Part shown: positions 1 through 12,000 of the stretch, piece by piece
Layout of the letters: each line of letters starts with the position of its first letter
Numbering within the stretch: the stretch's first letter is position 1
Assembly (NCBI RefSeq): GCF_000151315.2
Contig: NW_011887306.1
Span: 280,549-344,548, forward strand
DNA from: Capsaspora owczarzaki ATCC 30864
Taxonomy: Eukaryota; Opisthokonta; Filasterea
DNA length: 64,000 bases
Reading direction: 5' to 3'
Translations under genes and position numbers: made by a program
The notes under the pieces: model-generated
Told to the model about the DNA's origin: nothing
Database searches by the model: none
The model's input: the letters and a program-made list of their open reading frames with translations, nothing else

Positions 1-529
1 AAGAATGAAGTTTTCGTTTTGAAAGTCATACAAAAGAGTTTGGAAAAGAAAGAGTTACGCCCCACCCCCACCCCCACCCCCACCTCCCTCTTTCAACATG
101 CCACCGACGTAAGTCCGTTCGCAATCTAGCATGTTCAACCACATCTGTCTTCTCTGTCAGCGACAGTACATGTACTTTCGGGGCTGCTCCGGATTGTTTT
201 TTTTTTGTCTCGTTTCTTTGGCTTTGGCGATCCACAACTAACCGTTGCTATCTGTTATGTTCATCCTTTTTTTTGGTATGGTTGGTTTGTTGTTGTCGTC
301 ATACTCCATTTGGGGCGGGGCGTCATCCAGTCTTCAACGTTTACGGCCACATCATCGCTCGACATCACACCTCCACCCTCCCTCCCTCGCAACACTGCCG
401 ATTTGACGCTCATAGGATAGAACGGAACACGTACACACAAAAAAACGCTCCATTCTTCTGGCATATCACGACATCAACACACAGACCGATAGTACTTGTT
501 GAGGCGCGACTTCAACGTCATCCGTTCTG
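1..529. other. 5' spacer, no gene seen
   Basis: No convincing gene. It holds a short CCCCCA-type repeat near 61-86, a T10 run near 197-206, and the presumed promoter and 5' UTR of the glycosyltransferase starting at 530. The ORFs here are short, lack family resemblance and overlap one another on both strands. Confidence 0.5.
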
Positions 530-1627
530 ATGCCTACCGACCTGCGCCAAGTGCTGCGGCGGTGGGGCGCACCGAGCACCAACTCGCCGATAGCGCGGCG
601 CATCCGCATTGTCATTGTGCTGCTGGTTGTGTTTGGCGTGTTCTGGTGGCTGCTCCAGATGGCGTCGAGCGACCGCTTGCACCCGATTGACCAGAGCGAG
701 GCCCTCTTCCACGCCGTCTACGGGACGCCGATGCCGTCGCGCGACTTCAAGTGCTACGAGTCGAGCAGATTCCAGTACCAGCTCACGGCGTTCGCCATCT
801 TCCGAGACGCAGACAAGTACCTCAAGGAGTGGATAGAGTTCCACAGACTGGTCGGCTTTGACCACTTCCTCATGTACAACAACAACTCGACAGACAACTT
901 CCGCGAGGTGCTCGTTCCGTACATGCGAGCTGGACTCGTCACGCTGATAGATTTCCCGACCATTCTGACGCACGATATCTCGGGCTATCTCATCCAGAAC
1001 ACGCAAAAAGTCGGCATCATTGATGGCGTCCAGCGCTTCCGATGCCTGACGCGCTACATGGGCATCTTTGACATTGACGAATTCTTCTTCCCAACGTCGC
1101 CCAAGCAGTCGTTGCTCACACTAATGAACACGTTCGTGGGTAGCGGCAAATGCGGCGGCGTTGCCGCCTGGCGACTCAACTTTGGCTCCAACAACCACAC
1201 GACGACTCCGCCCGGACTGGTCCTGGAAGAGTACACGCGTCGCAGCAACGAAGTCATCACTGGCAAGAAGGTCTTGTTCAACCCAAGGCAGATGGCCGGT
1301 CTGCACAACACCCACAGCTTGTACTTTTACGACGGCAAGCCCTTGTGCGATGAAAAGTTCCGCGAGCTCGAGTACACGACCTTCTCTGACCACGAGGCCA
1401 AGGCCATCCGCGAGGTCGACGTTCTGCGAATCAACCACTACTACACCAAGAGCTACCAGGACTGGGATGAGCGGTTGAAGCGCGGCACCATCAGCGGCAA
1501 CAACAACGATTTTGGCTGGAAGCTGTTTTTGGAGGCCGACAACAACGAGTATCTCGACACTACCGTTGCGCGCTACCTTCCACAGTTGAGGCAAGCAATG
1601 AGTGCTCAAAATGCTGTTCACAGCTAG
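530..1627 (+). CDS. Type II membrane glycosyltransferase (GT92/GT2-4-like)
   Basis: Intronless 365-residue protein. A short basic N-terminus is followed by one hydrophobic segment at about residues 25-45 (IRIVIVLLVVFGVFWWLL), which fits a Golgi type II signal anchor. The lumenal part has the hallmarks of the DUF23/GT92 and Glyco_tranf_2_4 families: an acceptor-side stretch with YLKEWIEFHRLVGFDHF and MYNNNSTDN, then the metal-binding FDIDEFFFP (DxD-type) near residue 185, and a late INHYYTKSYQDW block. The family transfers sugars, often galactose, onto glycans from nucleotide sugars; the exact donor and acceptor cannot be read from sequence. The start is the first ATG after the pyrimidine-rich 5' region. 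The next gene converges from the minus strand about 140 bp downstream. Confidence 0.8.
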   Translation: MPTDLRQVLRRWGAPSTNSPIARRIRIVIVLLVVFGVFWWLLQMASSDRLHPIDQSEALFHAVYGTPMPSRDFKCYESSRFQYQLTAFAIFRDADKYLKEWIEFHRLVGFDHFLMYNNNSTDNFREVLVPYMRAGLVTLIDFPTILTHDISGYLIQNTQKVGIIDGVQRFRCLTRYMGIFDIDEFFFPTSPKQSLLTLMNTFVGSGKCGGVAAWRLNFGSNNHTTTPPGLVLEEYTRRSNEVITGKKVLFNPRQMAGLHNTHSLYFYDGKPLCDEKFRELEYTTFSDHEAKAIREVDVLRINHYYTKSYQDWDERLKRGTISGNNNDFGWKLFLEADNNEYLDTTVARYLPQLRQAMSAQNAVHS

Positions 1628-1764
1628 CATTTGCTACTTGTGAGTGTTTTTGTATTGTTGTTTGTTTTTTCCAATAAGAAAAATCCTCAGATTCAACTAC
1701 AGTTTGAACAACGTCGTGTCTTATTCAATCATGCAAACAAAAGGCTACACAAATTGTGACACAA

Positions 1765-2146
1765 CTACTTTTTGCCTGGTGGTGCGTTAAAGGCATCGTC
1801 GTCGTCCATGGTGTGCATCAGACTTGGAATGGTGCCTTCGCGCAACTCTCGCAGCAGCAGCGCGAGTCGCGTTCGGAGTGCAGGCACACACGACGCCGGG
1901 CTGCCTTCGCTCGCCAGCGCATCGAGGATGCACTCGACCTCTTCCTCTGGGATCAGTGCAAGTGCAAGTGCAGCGACAGGCCGACCAACCCCAACCGCAA
2001 CCAACCACCGTCAGTCAGTCAACAAAACCTCTTTCAGCCAAACCTTCAGCACAAGTCTGAGCAGAGTATCGCGGTCATTCAATAACACTGTTAAAATCGA
2101 AATCTCGAAACTCACCGCTCAAGACAATCGGTGCTCTGGCGGGCAT
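1765..2146 (-). CDS. Small 70-residue protein, two exons, unknown function
   Basis: Read on the minus strand as exons 2146-2116 and 1946-1765 around a 169-bp intron with a GTGAGT donor and a CCCAG acceptor after a TGACTGAC branch-like stretch. Joining restores one frame: the protein starts MPARAPIVLSEEEVECILDA and ends AFNAPPGKK. It is acidic and alpha-helical looking, with a regular leucine pattern (LRTRLALLLRELREG), and has no signal peptide or membrane segment. I do not recognise the family. The tidy splice, clean frame and charged C-terminus argue that it is real, although it would be missed by a length cut-off. It is convergent with the upstream glycosyltransferase and divergent from the RasGAP gene. 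Confidence 0.55.
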
Positions 2147-2359
2147 CTGAGTATTCTGACCAAAAACAGCGACTGAGGCCCGCCAAATCCGGATTGAATC
2201 ATCTACCAGCGAACGAGATTCCTTCCACGGCTGGATTCGATGACTCATGTCGAAAGAGAACCTCTAGTGTGACTCATCTTCTGAGCGATTGCGTGTCGTA
2301 CATTTCCATACACAGTGATCAGTGATTCAGTTTCGCTTTCTTCTTTTGGTTTGGTTTCA

Positions 2360-2955
2360 GTCAACCTTTTTTTTTTTTTTTTTTTTTTTTTGCTTGTTTG
2401 TCGGTGTTTTTTGTCTCGTTATTATCGTCTGTGATCATTGTTATATCGTTGTTATTGTTACTGAAGCAAGCACGGGGAAGTTGCACTTTCAGCCCCCCCC
2501 CCCCGCACCTCTACATCACAAAATGGACGTGGATCCCAAGTACAAGCCGCTGTGCAAGGTAAACCCACCCCACTGACGAGCTTCTCACCCCACACACACA
2601 CTCCCAACCGCCCCGAAACCCTCCCTGCTTACACTACATACAGAATGAGCAGCACACTTGGGTTTTGCAGCCTGACAAGCCGTGATCGGCTCACTGCGCT
2701 CGGACGAGGCCCGCAGTTCAGCAGCAGTGACTTTCGCAAAAAAAAAAAAAAATAAAAAAAAATAAAAAAAAATAAAAAAATGAAATAAAAAAAGGCGCCA
2801 ATTGTTGTGCGTTTGAGTGGGTTGCTGCTGGGGTTGAGTTGCGTGCGTGTCGCTTTGGGTTGGTGCTTGTTACCACGGCGTGCACATTGACACTGGACGA
2901 CCTGGTGCTGTCGACAAACATCGACACCAAGAACGGAGCGAGCAAGCGAGAGATT

Positions 2956-2987
<32 letters not shown>

Positions 2988-3380
2988 GTTTGGAGAACGA
3001 GAAGTGAGAGAGAGAGAGAGAGAGAGAGACACCGACAGAGCGACAGAGATCCAGAGACAAGAGAGGTGCTTGCTGTCGGTTTCCAATCGATGCAAGTCTG
3101 CTGCTGCACATCATCAGCATCTCCTTACCAAAAAAAAAAAAAAAAAAAAAAAAGCGGGACGTAGCAACCTGATTTCAATTGAGTTTCGGAAAGGGATTGC
3201 TAATGCAATGGAGATCAGGACCCCCACTGGACCACAATCTGAACCCGAATCACTTTGCCGTTCGTCGTGATTCAGATCTCAACGATGGACCCCCAAACAG
3301 ACAACAAACCAGCAGCAGCAGCAGTAAAAGTGGTTCAATCGGAATATTTGGTTCCAAAAAAAAAAAAAAAAAAAAAAAAA
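2360..3380. repeat. Homopolymer and GA-repeat rich upstream/intron region
   Basis: Contains T-runs near 2368-2391 and 2959-2987, A-runs near 3130-3153 and 3357-3380, repeated AAAAAAAT units near 2741-2790 and a GA microsatellite near 3006-3030. It probably belongs to the promoter, 5' UTR and first introns of the RasGAP gene. Confidence 0.7.
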
Positions 3381-6300
3381 GGAAAGGCGAGAAAAAGTTA
3401 CCATATTCAGTAACCGACTCACACCTCAGAGAAACACACAAAAAACACAAAAACATAAAATCACCCGACAATGAGTAAACAAGATCAACAAGATTTTGTT
3501 ACAAACAACGGGTTCGAAAATCACAACATCATCAAAAACAGAACAGTCCACTCGTCGTTACCAACTGGTACTCATTTTGTCACCCTGTGTTTGTTTTTTT
3601 GTTTTGGTCAGCTACTGCTTGCAAAAGACGAAACACTGCTCACAGCGCTGTGCAATGAGATCCCGCAAGATGTGGCAGACGACACTGCACAATCACTGGT
3701 CGTCTTGTTCAACTCGGCCAACCAGATGGACCGCTTGATTCGCTGGGCCGTTCAGAAGGAGATTGACCGAACTTGTAAGACCCCCCCCCTCCCGTTCCTC
3801 TGCGTGCTTGGATTGAGTTCTTTCCTAACGCTTCCAATGCGCGATCGCTAATAACCACAATCGTGTCTTTGCCACTCGCCATCTCGGTTTGCCTTGTCTT
3901 TTTTTTGTTGACTCTCGCAGTCGAAGTCGAGGACGCGAACGGCTTGTTCCGAAACAACACTGTGCCGATCAAAATCATTGCAGAGTACCTTAAGAGCGTC
4001 GGCGAAGGCTTCCTCAAAGTAGTCTTGAAGAAACCGCTCAAAAAGATTCTAGAAATCAAAACGACGCTGGAAGTGAACATGAACAAGGCCAAGGACCTGA
4101 CTGTGCCCGTCATGAAAAAGAACTTTGACAAGCTGTTATCGTTTGTGGAGATGATGCTCGAGGAAATCACCAAGTCTGTGTCTGCGTGTCCACGGTATGC
4201 TGCTTTACATCCGGTCGTTCCTTTTTGGTTATCGTTCTTTTTGTTTTTTGTTTCTGAGGGATGGCCTCTCATCTCTTGAAACGTCTCTGGGACTTCCATT
4301 TCGCTTTGCTTTTTTTGTTGCAGAGCCTTTTTCACACTCTTCCACATCATCTCGAACGAAGTTGGCAAGGTGCGACCAGACAAGGTCGATATCGCCATTG
4401 GCGGCTTTATCTTTTTGCGGTACTTTTGCCCCGCCATCGTTTCTCCCGGTATGTGTGTTTTTTCTTGATTGGATTGGCGCGTGTTGTTCTGCTACCGAGC
4501 AACGTTTGTGATGAGTTTTGTCGCCACGAATGGACTGATTGCACTTTCCCACTTCAACATTCGCAGAGGGCTTCAACCTGGTCAAGCAACCAGTCACCCC
4601 CGAAGCACGGAAAAACCTGATTCTCATCTCAAAGACACTCCAAAACATGGCGAGCGGTGTCGAGTTTGGTGAAAATGAGCCATACATGCTGAACGCCAAT
4701 CAACTCTTGCGCGATTCCAAGCTGGGTGTGCACCTGTACCTTCAATTGCTCGCGGTAAGGTTCCCCCCTCCCCGAAAAACAACGATCGTATGGACCATTC
4801 GTTCACCTTTGGTCACGTTTTTTTTTTCCCAGGTGGTGCCACCAGATCAGCCTGCCGATGCACTGTCGTTCGGTCAATTGGGCCAAACCATCGTAACAGA
4901 CGCTGTTGGCACCTTGCACTATCACCTGAAATTGATGCAAGCCAAAATTGCAACTGCAGTCGCTTCCACCAGTTCTGTATGTTTGTCAAGCGCCATGCTG
5001 CCTCTCCTCACCCTTGTTGCTTCTCGCCCTTCTCACTTTTTCGACGGCGCGTTTTCTTTGTTTTTGTGTTTTCAGCACCAATCGGATGAATTTGTCGAAG
5101 CCATGTCCACACTCGGCGAGCCGCCCAAGCCCACTCGCGCAACGGCATTGCGCGCAGCCATCAACGCTGAGATGCAGCAGCGGCACGACGACTTTGAGTC
5201 CACCAAGAAGGAGCGCAAGGGCATTTTCCATCTAAAGCGTGCCATGCTCACCGAGTTGGTCGACAAGAAGGGGGAGGACGACGAAGCCACGCCACCACTG
5301 ACTGCGGCTCAACCTGCAAGCGAAGAGGCGCCAGTCCCGCGATACAACCGGCCCGAAATTTCGTTTGACGAGTTGGAACGTCGGCTGGGGTTGATCCAGC
5401 GCAATTACGAAAACAACTCTGACGAGCCTTCAGCACCGCCCAGTCCAAAGCTGTCGGCAGATACACCTTCTCTTCCGATGCCTCCGAGCAATGGCGGCGC
5501 AGTTCCCAACTCGGCGGGCAACTTCCCGCCAGCAACGCGCAAGAAGACGTGGGAGGATGTTGGAAGCAAGCCTTCCGCAGCGGCGCCTCCTGCAGGTCCG
5601 CCGGCAAAAGCACCCAAGCCAAAACCCAACATGAGTGTCTCCACGTCAAACCTGTTCCAACCGTCTCCTTCTGCTGGAGCAAGCCCGGCCAACGACAATT
5701 CGTCAGAGCCTCCCGTCACGACCGGGATGTCGCGCAATCTAAGCAGCTCGGTGGGATCGCTGTCCCAGATTTCGACAGGCGACGCGGTTGCGACGTCCAT
5801 TTCCAATCACATTTCCCAAACAAAGGCCAATATCGCCGCTGGCCTGTCCAACCAATCCCGCGGTGCGGCCGAGGCTGCCGCCAGCCGTCGTGATCACTCA
5901 CGCCAAGGCACTTCGAACGGGGCTCCAGCAGCCATCAGCAGCCGGCCTGAAGCAGGCACCGTGCCATTGCAACACCAAACGAGCATTTCATCGTCCAGCA
6001 GCGACGAATCGACCGTGGACGAGTTGGCGGCCTCTGGAACTCTGGGTCTTGCAGGTTTCGGGAACCCAGAGAATATCGATCGCGATCTCCAAGAGGTGAA
6101 GAGCTGGTGCGGCAAGATTGCCTCGAAACTCACCGCCGTCAATGCCGCGCTGGCCACCAGCGCTCAGGAAATGGCCGACCTTCGCACGCTTCGCGAGGAC
6201 GTTTCCAGTATCCAAACAAAAGTCAATGGCATTGATCAGCTGACACACTCGCTGAATGCTGCCGTACTTTTGGTCCAGCACCAGCTGGGCTCCACACACA

Positions 6301-6557
6301 GTATCGTCGCTGCTGCTTCCTCACCAGACAGTAGCGCAACCGTGTCTGCGGCTTCGAGTCCCGGACCTACTCGGGCTCCACTCTCGCGTCAAGGGTCGTT
6401 GAACGGCTCGCCTACCGACGAGATTGCCATGCTTCGTGTTCAACTTGGTCGCCTGGAGCGACAACTGACTGATGAGCGGAAAGCGCGTGTTGACATGCAA
6501 AGCTCGCTCACTCAGTTCAAGACCGAACTCGAGCTGATCAAGCGTCGCCTGACGTAA
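2522..6557 (+). CDS. RasGAP-domain protein with C-terminal coiled coil
   Basis: Exons supported by splice sites and phase: 3612-3774, 3921-4194, 4324-4448, 4567-4754, 4833-4976 and 5076-6557, giving 791 residues. The first 300 or so form a RasGAP domain: an arginine-finger block NGLFRNNTVPIKIIAEYL, the FLR..PA signature in IFLRYFCPAIVSP, then NPEARKN-like VTPEARKNLILISKTLQNM and a helical end with FGENEPYMLNAN. A Ser/Pro/Ala-rich linker follows, and a C-terminal coiled coil (LRVQLGRLERQLTDERKA), a layout reminiscent of SynGAP/DAB2IP. The protein should speed GTP hydrolysis by Ras-type GTPases in the cytoplasm. The 5' end is unresolved: a short exon at 2522-2557 (MDVDPKYKPLCK, then GTAAAC) is the best candidate start, but exons between it and 3612 lie among long A/T tracts and could not be placed. 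Confidence 0.8.
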
Positions 6558-6868
6558 CCCAGCCAAACGCTTGCGTTGGTGTGTTTTCGAACTGGTTCCA
6601 CGTTTGGAGGCGAGTTGCGAGGACCAATCGTGACCTCGTTTCTTTTTTTTTTGTTTTTAAAAAGGTCTATTTCTCCTCTTTGTTGTTTTCGACACCGTCG
6701 ATTTGGTTGTCTCATGCTCCAATTGATTTTCGGTGCGCTGTGATTATCTTTGTCTCATTAGCACATTCCCATCCTTCCCCCCCCCCAACCGCATTTCATT
6801 TTCACGTTAACGGTTCAAAACACAATGATTTTTTTTTGTTTGAGAGCACCTTGCGTTAACTATCTCGA
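6558..6868. other. Convergent 3' spacer
   Basis: Lies between the stop codons of the RasGAP gene (+) and the ZNG1-like gene (-). It is T-rich with C and T homopolymers near 6778-6787 and 6830-6838. No gene is seen; it probably holds both 3' UTRs. Confidence 0.5.
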
Positions 6869-8731
6869 TTACTTTGTGCAGCACATGGCAACAAAACTCT
6901 GACGCAACAAAGTAGGATTCAGATACCGTCCGACAATCACCAAACGCGTGGCTTTGGTGAGCGAGTCCCGCCAAGGGAGGCCGGGTTGAACGTCGTAGGT
7001 TTCGCACACACCTTGGAGGGTGAGTTGAACAGGGGAATCGAGTTGATAGATGATGCCCTTGGATCGAAGAATCTCCATTGGTGGCTGCTGCTCGACGAGA
7101 GGTGCTGCTCGGTGTTGCTCATGAGAATGAGAATGGCCATGACCGTGGCCGTGATGATGATGGTCTGTGCATTCGCAGTCCTGGTCGTCGTGCTCTTCCA
7201 CGTGAGTGGCAAACTGTGGAAACTGGACGTGCAACGTCTGCTCCCACAACAAAAGCTGAATCCAGCGGTGAAAGTTTGAAAGTGATAGCACGGGGCACGA
7301 GGCATCAAACTCCAAAGTGACAGTCGAAACTCCCGAGAAAGCCGACGCGCTAGTGCCATCAGCGTTGGGGGCGTGCACTCCACCATGGGTCAGGCTGTGC
7401 TTGAGCGAGGACTCGAGCGCCGCGACACGCTGCGCCTGCATGTCGGGATCGAAATCAGCCGTGCCACGAAGCACAAAGTCCACGGGAACGACGGATCGAA
7501 CAGCATGAATGACAGTGGCAGCAGAGTTGATGATGGTGATGGCGTCGAGCACTTGTGCTAGCGTTTCGGGCGAAACGAGATCGGTCTTGTTGAGGATGAT
7601 TCTGTCGGCAAGCGCAATCTGCCGTACGGCTTCATTGATTGCCTGTGGTCGAGCCACATCTGCAGAAGAGCCTTTGGCCGATGTAGAAGTGGACGGACTT
7701 TGTGCCAACTGTTGGAGACAGCGCTGGGCATCCACCACTGCGAGAATGCCGTCGAGAGCCAAGGTGCTCTCCACATCGTCGTCAATCCAAAACATGGCAG
7801 CAATCGGCCCAGGGTCGGCGAGTCCCGCCGTTTCAAGCAGAACGTGGTCAAAGCGTCCCTTCTTTTCCATGAGTTTCTCGATGGCAGACACGCCAGCGTC
7901 CTTGGACGAGCAGCACATGCAGCCGTTCCGGAGTTCCATCCATTCGTCTGTCAGCAATTGGCCATTTTCGCCGACTGCACGCGGACACAGCATCATAACA
8001 AATGGTGAGTAAACAACCAGCAGCCACGCCGCTAAACCGCTCAGAATGAAGATCGGGATGCTCGCTACCAGTCAATGGGGCCTCCAGATTCTCGTTATTA
8101 TTCTCGGATGTGTCTCCAAAGTCGTTGACAATCACAGCAATGCGTCGATTATGATCGTCCGTGAGCACTACGCAAAAAAACACAGCATGCAAGGTCAGAA
8201 TTGCAATTTCGGACATCATCATGCAAAAAAACATAAAAGTGAGCAGGGGATTTGCATTGTTTTCAAGCCAGCGTCTTCTAGTAGTCATAGATGACGGAGG
8301 TGGTGTTGCTTGTGATTGGAAACCCAGCACACACACGAATGAAACCGATGATAGCGGGGGGTTTTCTTGTGTTTGATGACGCGCCCCATGCTGTCTGCAC
8401 AACCCCCGACCCCCACTTTGAGCACCAAGCATTCCATCGGAGCCCCTAACTTTTTCTCCCAACGCTGGGAGACGTGCGGGTGAGCGACGAGAGCGGGCTT
8501 ACAGCGCTTGATCAGCGTGGTCTTGCCAGCGCCGAGGAAGCCCGTGATGATGGTAACAGGCACTCTGGACGCCGCAGCGACAGAAGACGAATGCGTTGAC
8601 GTTAAAGTCGCTGAAGCAGTTGAAGCAGTGGAAGCAGTGGACGCAGACGGGGCAGGCGTATTGGGTGAGGGAAGGCTCAGCAGCCCAGCGTCGACCAGCA
8701 TTGGGCAGTCATCATCGTCATTGAGCTGCAT
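6869..8731 (-). CDS. ZNG1: CobW/COG0523 GTPase, ZNG1 (CBWD)-type zinc chaperone
   Basis: Three exons: 8731-8503, 8167-8069 and 7974-6869, 477 residues, all phases consistent. A Ser/Thr/Ala-rich N-tail leads to the P-loop in TIITGFLGAGKTTLIKR, then RRIAVIVNDFGD, the CxCC metal site in RNGCMCCSSKD, LLETAGLADPGPIAAMFW, and the guanine-specificity motif LNKTDLV. A His-rich loop near 7130-7170 (DHHHHGHGHGHSHSH) and a CobW_C domain at the end (YLNPTLLRQSF) complete the family layout. Members load zinc into methionine aminopeptidase or otherwise traffic metals using GTP. An ATG eight codons upstream (8755) is in frame; I prefer 8731 because the extra residues are not conserved in style. The promoter is shared head-to-head with the large glycosyltransferase gene. 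Confidence 0.9.
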
Positions 8732-9031
8732 TGGAACCCTTAAGTAATGACACAAATGCTACAAAATACAAGAGTGAGCGGGACATGTTTGTGGTGCTGA
8801 CTGTATTGATGGTGTTGATGCTGAATCGCCGTTGCGACCAGCACAAGGAGACCTTGAACGCCTCAATAATAGGACATGGACTCGAGGATCGAAATGTACA
8901 GTACTTCCATTCATCTCAAATACATCCACACTCTACTCTTCCAAAAAAAAAAAAAACTACACACAAAAACCCAAGACCAACGCAAGCAAGCAAAGACGAC
9001 GCTAAAAAAAAAGAAAAAAAAAAGGCGGGGA

Positions 9032-12000
9032 ATGGCCACTCTGACAAGGGCGTACCGACATGCATCACCGTCTCGCTCACGGCTCGGCTCGTGGACGCAT
9101 TGGATTCTGCGACCAAGTGCACCCGTCAGGAGCAGGCGAGGTCGGGTCGTGTTGATCGCGCTCAGCTTCTTCTGCTTGTTGGCGTACCATCTGCTTCTGT
9201 CCGAGGCGCCAGACTGGCATCAGCAGCTGAATGCTGGTACGTACTCTTGATGCGTGCAGTCTGCAACTCTTTCAGGCCTAGCGACGGGAGGGGCGGGGCT
9301 TGACGCTCGGGTTCTTGTGATTGTTGTTGTTCTGACTTTGCCCTCCCCCTCCCTTGTGCTCTCCCGTGGGACCAAAGCCTCCGAAACAACAGAACCATCG
9401 TCTCAACCAGAACAGGCGGCTTTGGTATTGAGCAACAAGTTCAGTGAAACTATGGCGCCTGAAGCTGAAATCGAGTTGGACCCGACTCGTGTCGTTCTCA
9501 GAGTCGAGATGGAAGAGATCGTCGACACCAACGACAAAGAGCCCATCCTCCAAGATGGATTGCTATCAGATGATACTGCTTCACTTGTGATTGAAGAGCC
9601 CAGCACTGAAATGGAGCTCGAATTCAAACCGGAGCCTGTCGCGCCGCCATCAATCCCTGAACTGCTTGCTGCTGTTGAGGAATGGCAAGAGTCCGCGCCG
9701 TGGCTGCAGGATGTTAATCAGACTCTCCCCGAGTGGCTCCAGTCCAGCCGCTTGCAAGGGTCCTCTCCAGGTGACAATCAGGCCGTCGACCCGAATCCGC
9801 CACTCTTTCGCAGAAAACCAATCACCGCAGGACCTCGCGAAGCCACGCCCATGCCAACGACATGCCCGCCATGGGAGTCGTTTCGTCTGAAGCAACATCG
9901 CACCCAAGTCTTGCTGTATGCACCCGTGAATGTCAACTGGATTGACGGCTCGAGCGCGTGGCTGGTCTCGCTCGCAACGGTGCTTGTCACGGCGCCGAAT
10001 TGCGACGTTCATGTGGACATTCTCTTGCAAAACCCATTGGTGACGACGCACACAAGTCAAAACGCACTCAAAGCGCACAAGCCCGTGCAAGGATCGTTTG
10101 TTGACACTGCACCCATGGGGCTCTACATGGATGAGAAGGCGCTTGTGAGCACCGCTCCAGTCGCAGCTACGCTTCAGCCGCTCCTCAGCCAAGGGCGAGT
10201 ACGCTTGTTGGATGCTTGGAACCCTGCGCATCTGGGCGATCAAGCAGTGACCGCAAAAGTACAACGACTTTCACCTGCACTCGCTGTTCGAGCCATCCGT
10301 GCTCTTGACGCCCGCGAAGAGTACAATCTCATCCTCGTCCGCGGCCTGGACGTTGGGCAGCTGCTGGCACGAGAGCCCAACATGGCGCGCCGCACATCTG
10401 TCGTCTTTGTGAGCGACATCAAAGAAGAGCAGGTTGCGCAACTCCGCGAAATTGTCCAGTCGCCTGCCCGTTTGGTTTTCTCGACTCCGCACATGCGGGA
10501 ATTCTCAGAGGAGAATTATGGTGTTCCTCATGGCTCTGTTGTCATCCCACCGATGGTCCCCGATCCTAGCGTCGCCATGACCTCGCGCGCCGACCTGCAG
10601 TCAACCGACAGGCCGTTAAAGTTTTGCTATTCTGGCAAGGCAGACTCGCTGTACATGTCGCTCGAGCTGGTCGCAGGCTTTCAAGAGTTTTTGCGTCAAA
10701 ATCCGACCACCCAGGTCTCAATGCTCCTGATGGTGAGCAAGGTGAAGGGCGACGCCGCATTCCAACAGCAGCTCTCCGACCGCATGGACGCTGCCGCTCC
10801 ACACATTGAGGTCAGGTCGGGACTCGTCCGAACCGAAGTTGCGCGCATTTTACGAACAGAGTGCGATGTCGGCCTTCGTTGGATGCGGCACGACTCTGGC
10901 CACGAGCTGTCCACCAAGCTGATCGAGTACGCAGCCAACGGTCTCCCTGTGCTTGTGAATCGCTCGCCGGCTACCGAGAGCTTCTTGGGAGTCGACTACC
11001 CATTCTTCCTGACCGTCGATGGCGGCCCGATTTTGACTGACCCGCTTCCCGAGGGACAAGTCGAGTTTAGCGAGATTGATGTTCAAACCTTGTCTGTCGC
11101 AATGGGACAAATGGTTGCGAATCGCCATCTTCTAGCCGAAATCTCGGCCCATGTGCGAAAGCGCGCCGAGCCGTTCTTTTTCTCGTCTGTCGCAACCACC
11201 GTTTTCGGCATGGTCAATCCTTACCGTTCGCAGAATCCTGTTGCTCTCTCGGCTCCAGAAGCACCAACACTGCTCCACCGGCGCATTCGCGTTCTTTTTG
11301 CAGGATTTCAAATGAAATTTGCCAGCCAAATCATCAAGCAGTTTCGCGCACGCAGCGACGTCGAGGTGGAACTGGACATGTGGAAATCTCACACCGGGCA
11401 CAACGAAACTCGGAGCAAGGAGCTCGCCGAGTGGGCGGATGTCGTCTGGTGCGAATGGGCACTTGGCAATGCCGTCTGGTATGCCGACAATTTGGCCCTG
11501 CACAAGACTTTGGTTGTTCGTCTTCACCGTCAGGAATTGGTCACCAAGTTCATCCACACTGTCAATTGGTCCCGCGTCGACCGCTTGCTTGTGATTACTC
11601 CGTGGATTTACGCCTCTGCAAAACAGTGGTTGCCTGCCAACGCCACTGTCCAGGTCGAATTGGTGTACAACTCCGTCGACACCGAAAGTTTTCTTCGACC
11701 CAAAACCGACCAGGCTTTCCGAACTCTTGGTCTCCTTGGTTATGTGCCTCTTATGAAGCGCGTTGATTTGGCCGTCGAAATCCTTGTCGAGTTGCGTCAG
11801 ACCGATTCGACTTGGAAGTTGATGGTCGCCGGTGAATCCCCGTTCGCGTATGATTGGATTATCAAGCGGACAGAAGAATTGAACTTCTACTACAACTTGG
11901 CTGAAAACATTACGCAACTCGAGTTGGAGTCTGCTGTGCAGTATTTGACCCTCCCCGTGTCTCCACCAGAATGGTTTGAGAATGTTGGCTACATCTTGTC

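Noticed and set aside
61-90. Telomere-like CCCCCA repeat at the window start
   Set aside because: Only a few irregular units; the sequence continues as ordinary spacer on both sides.
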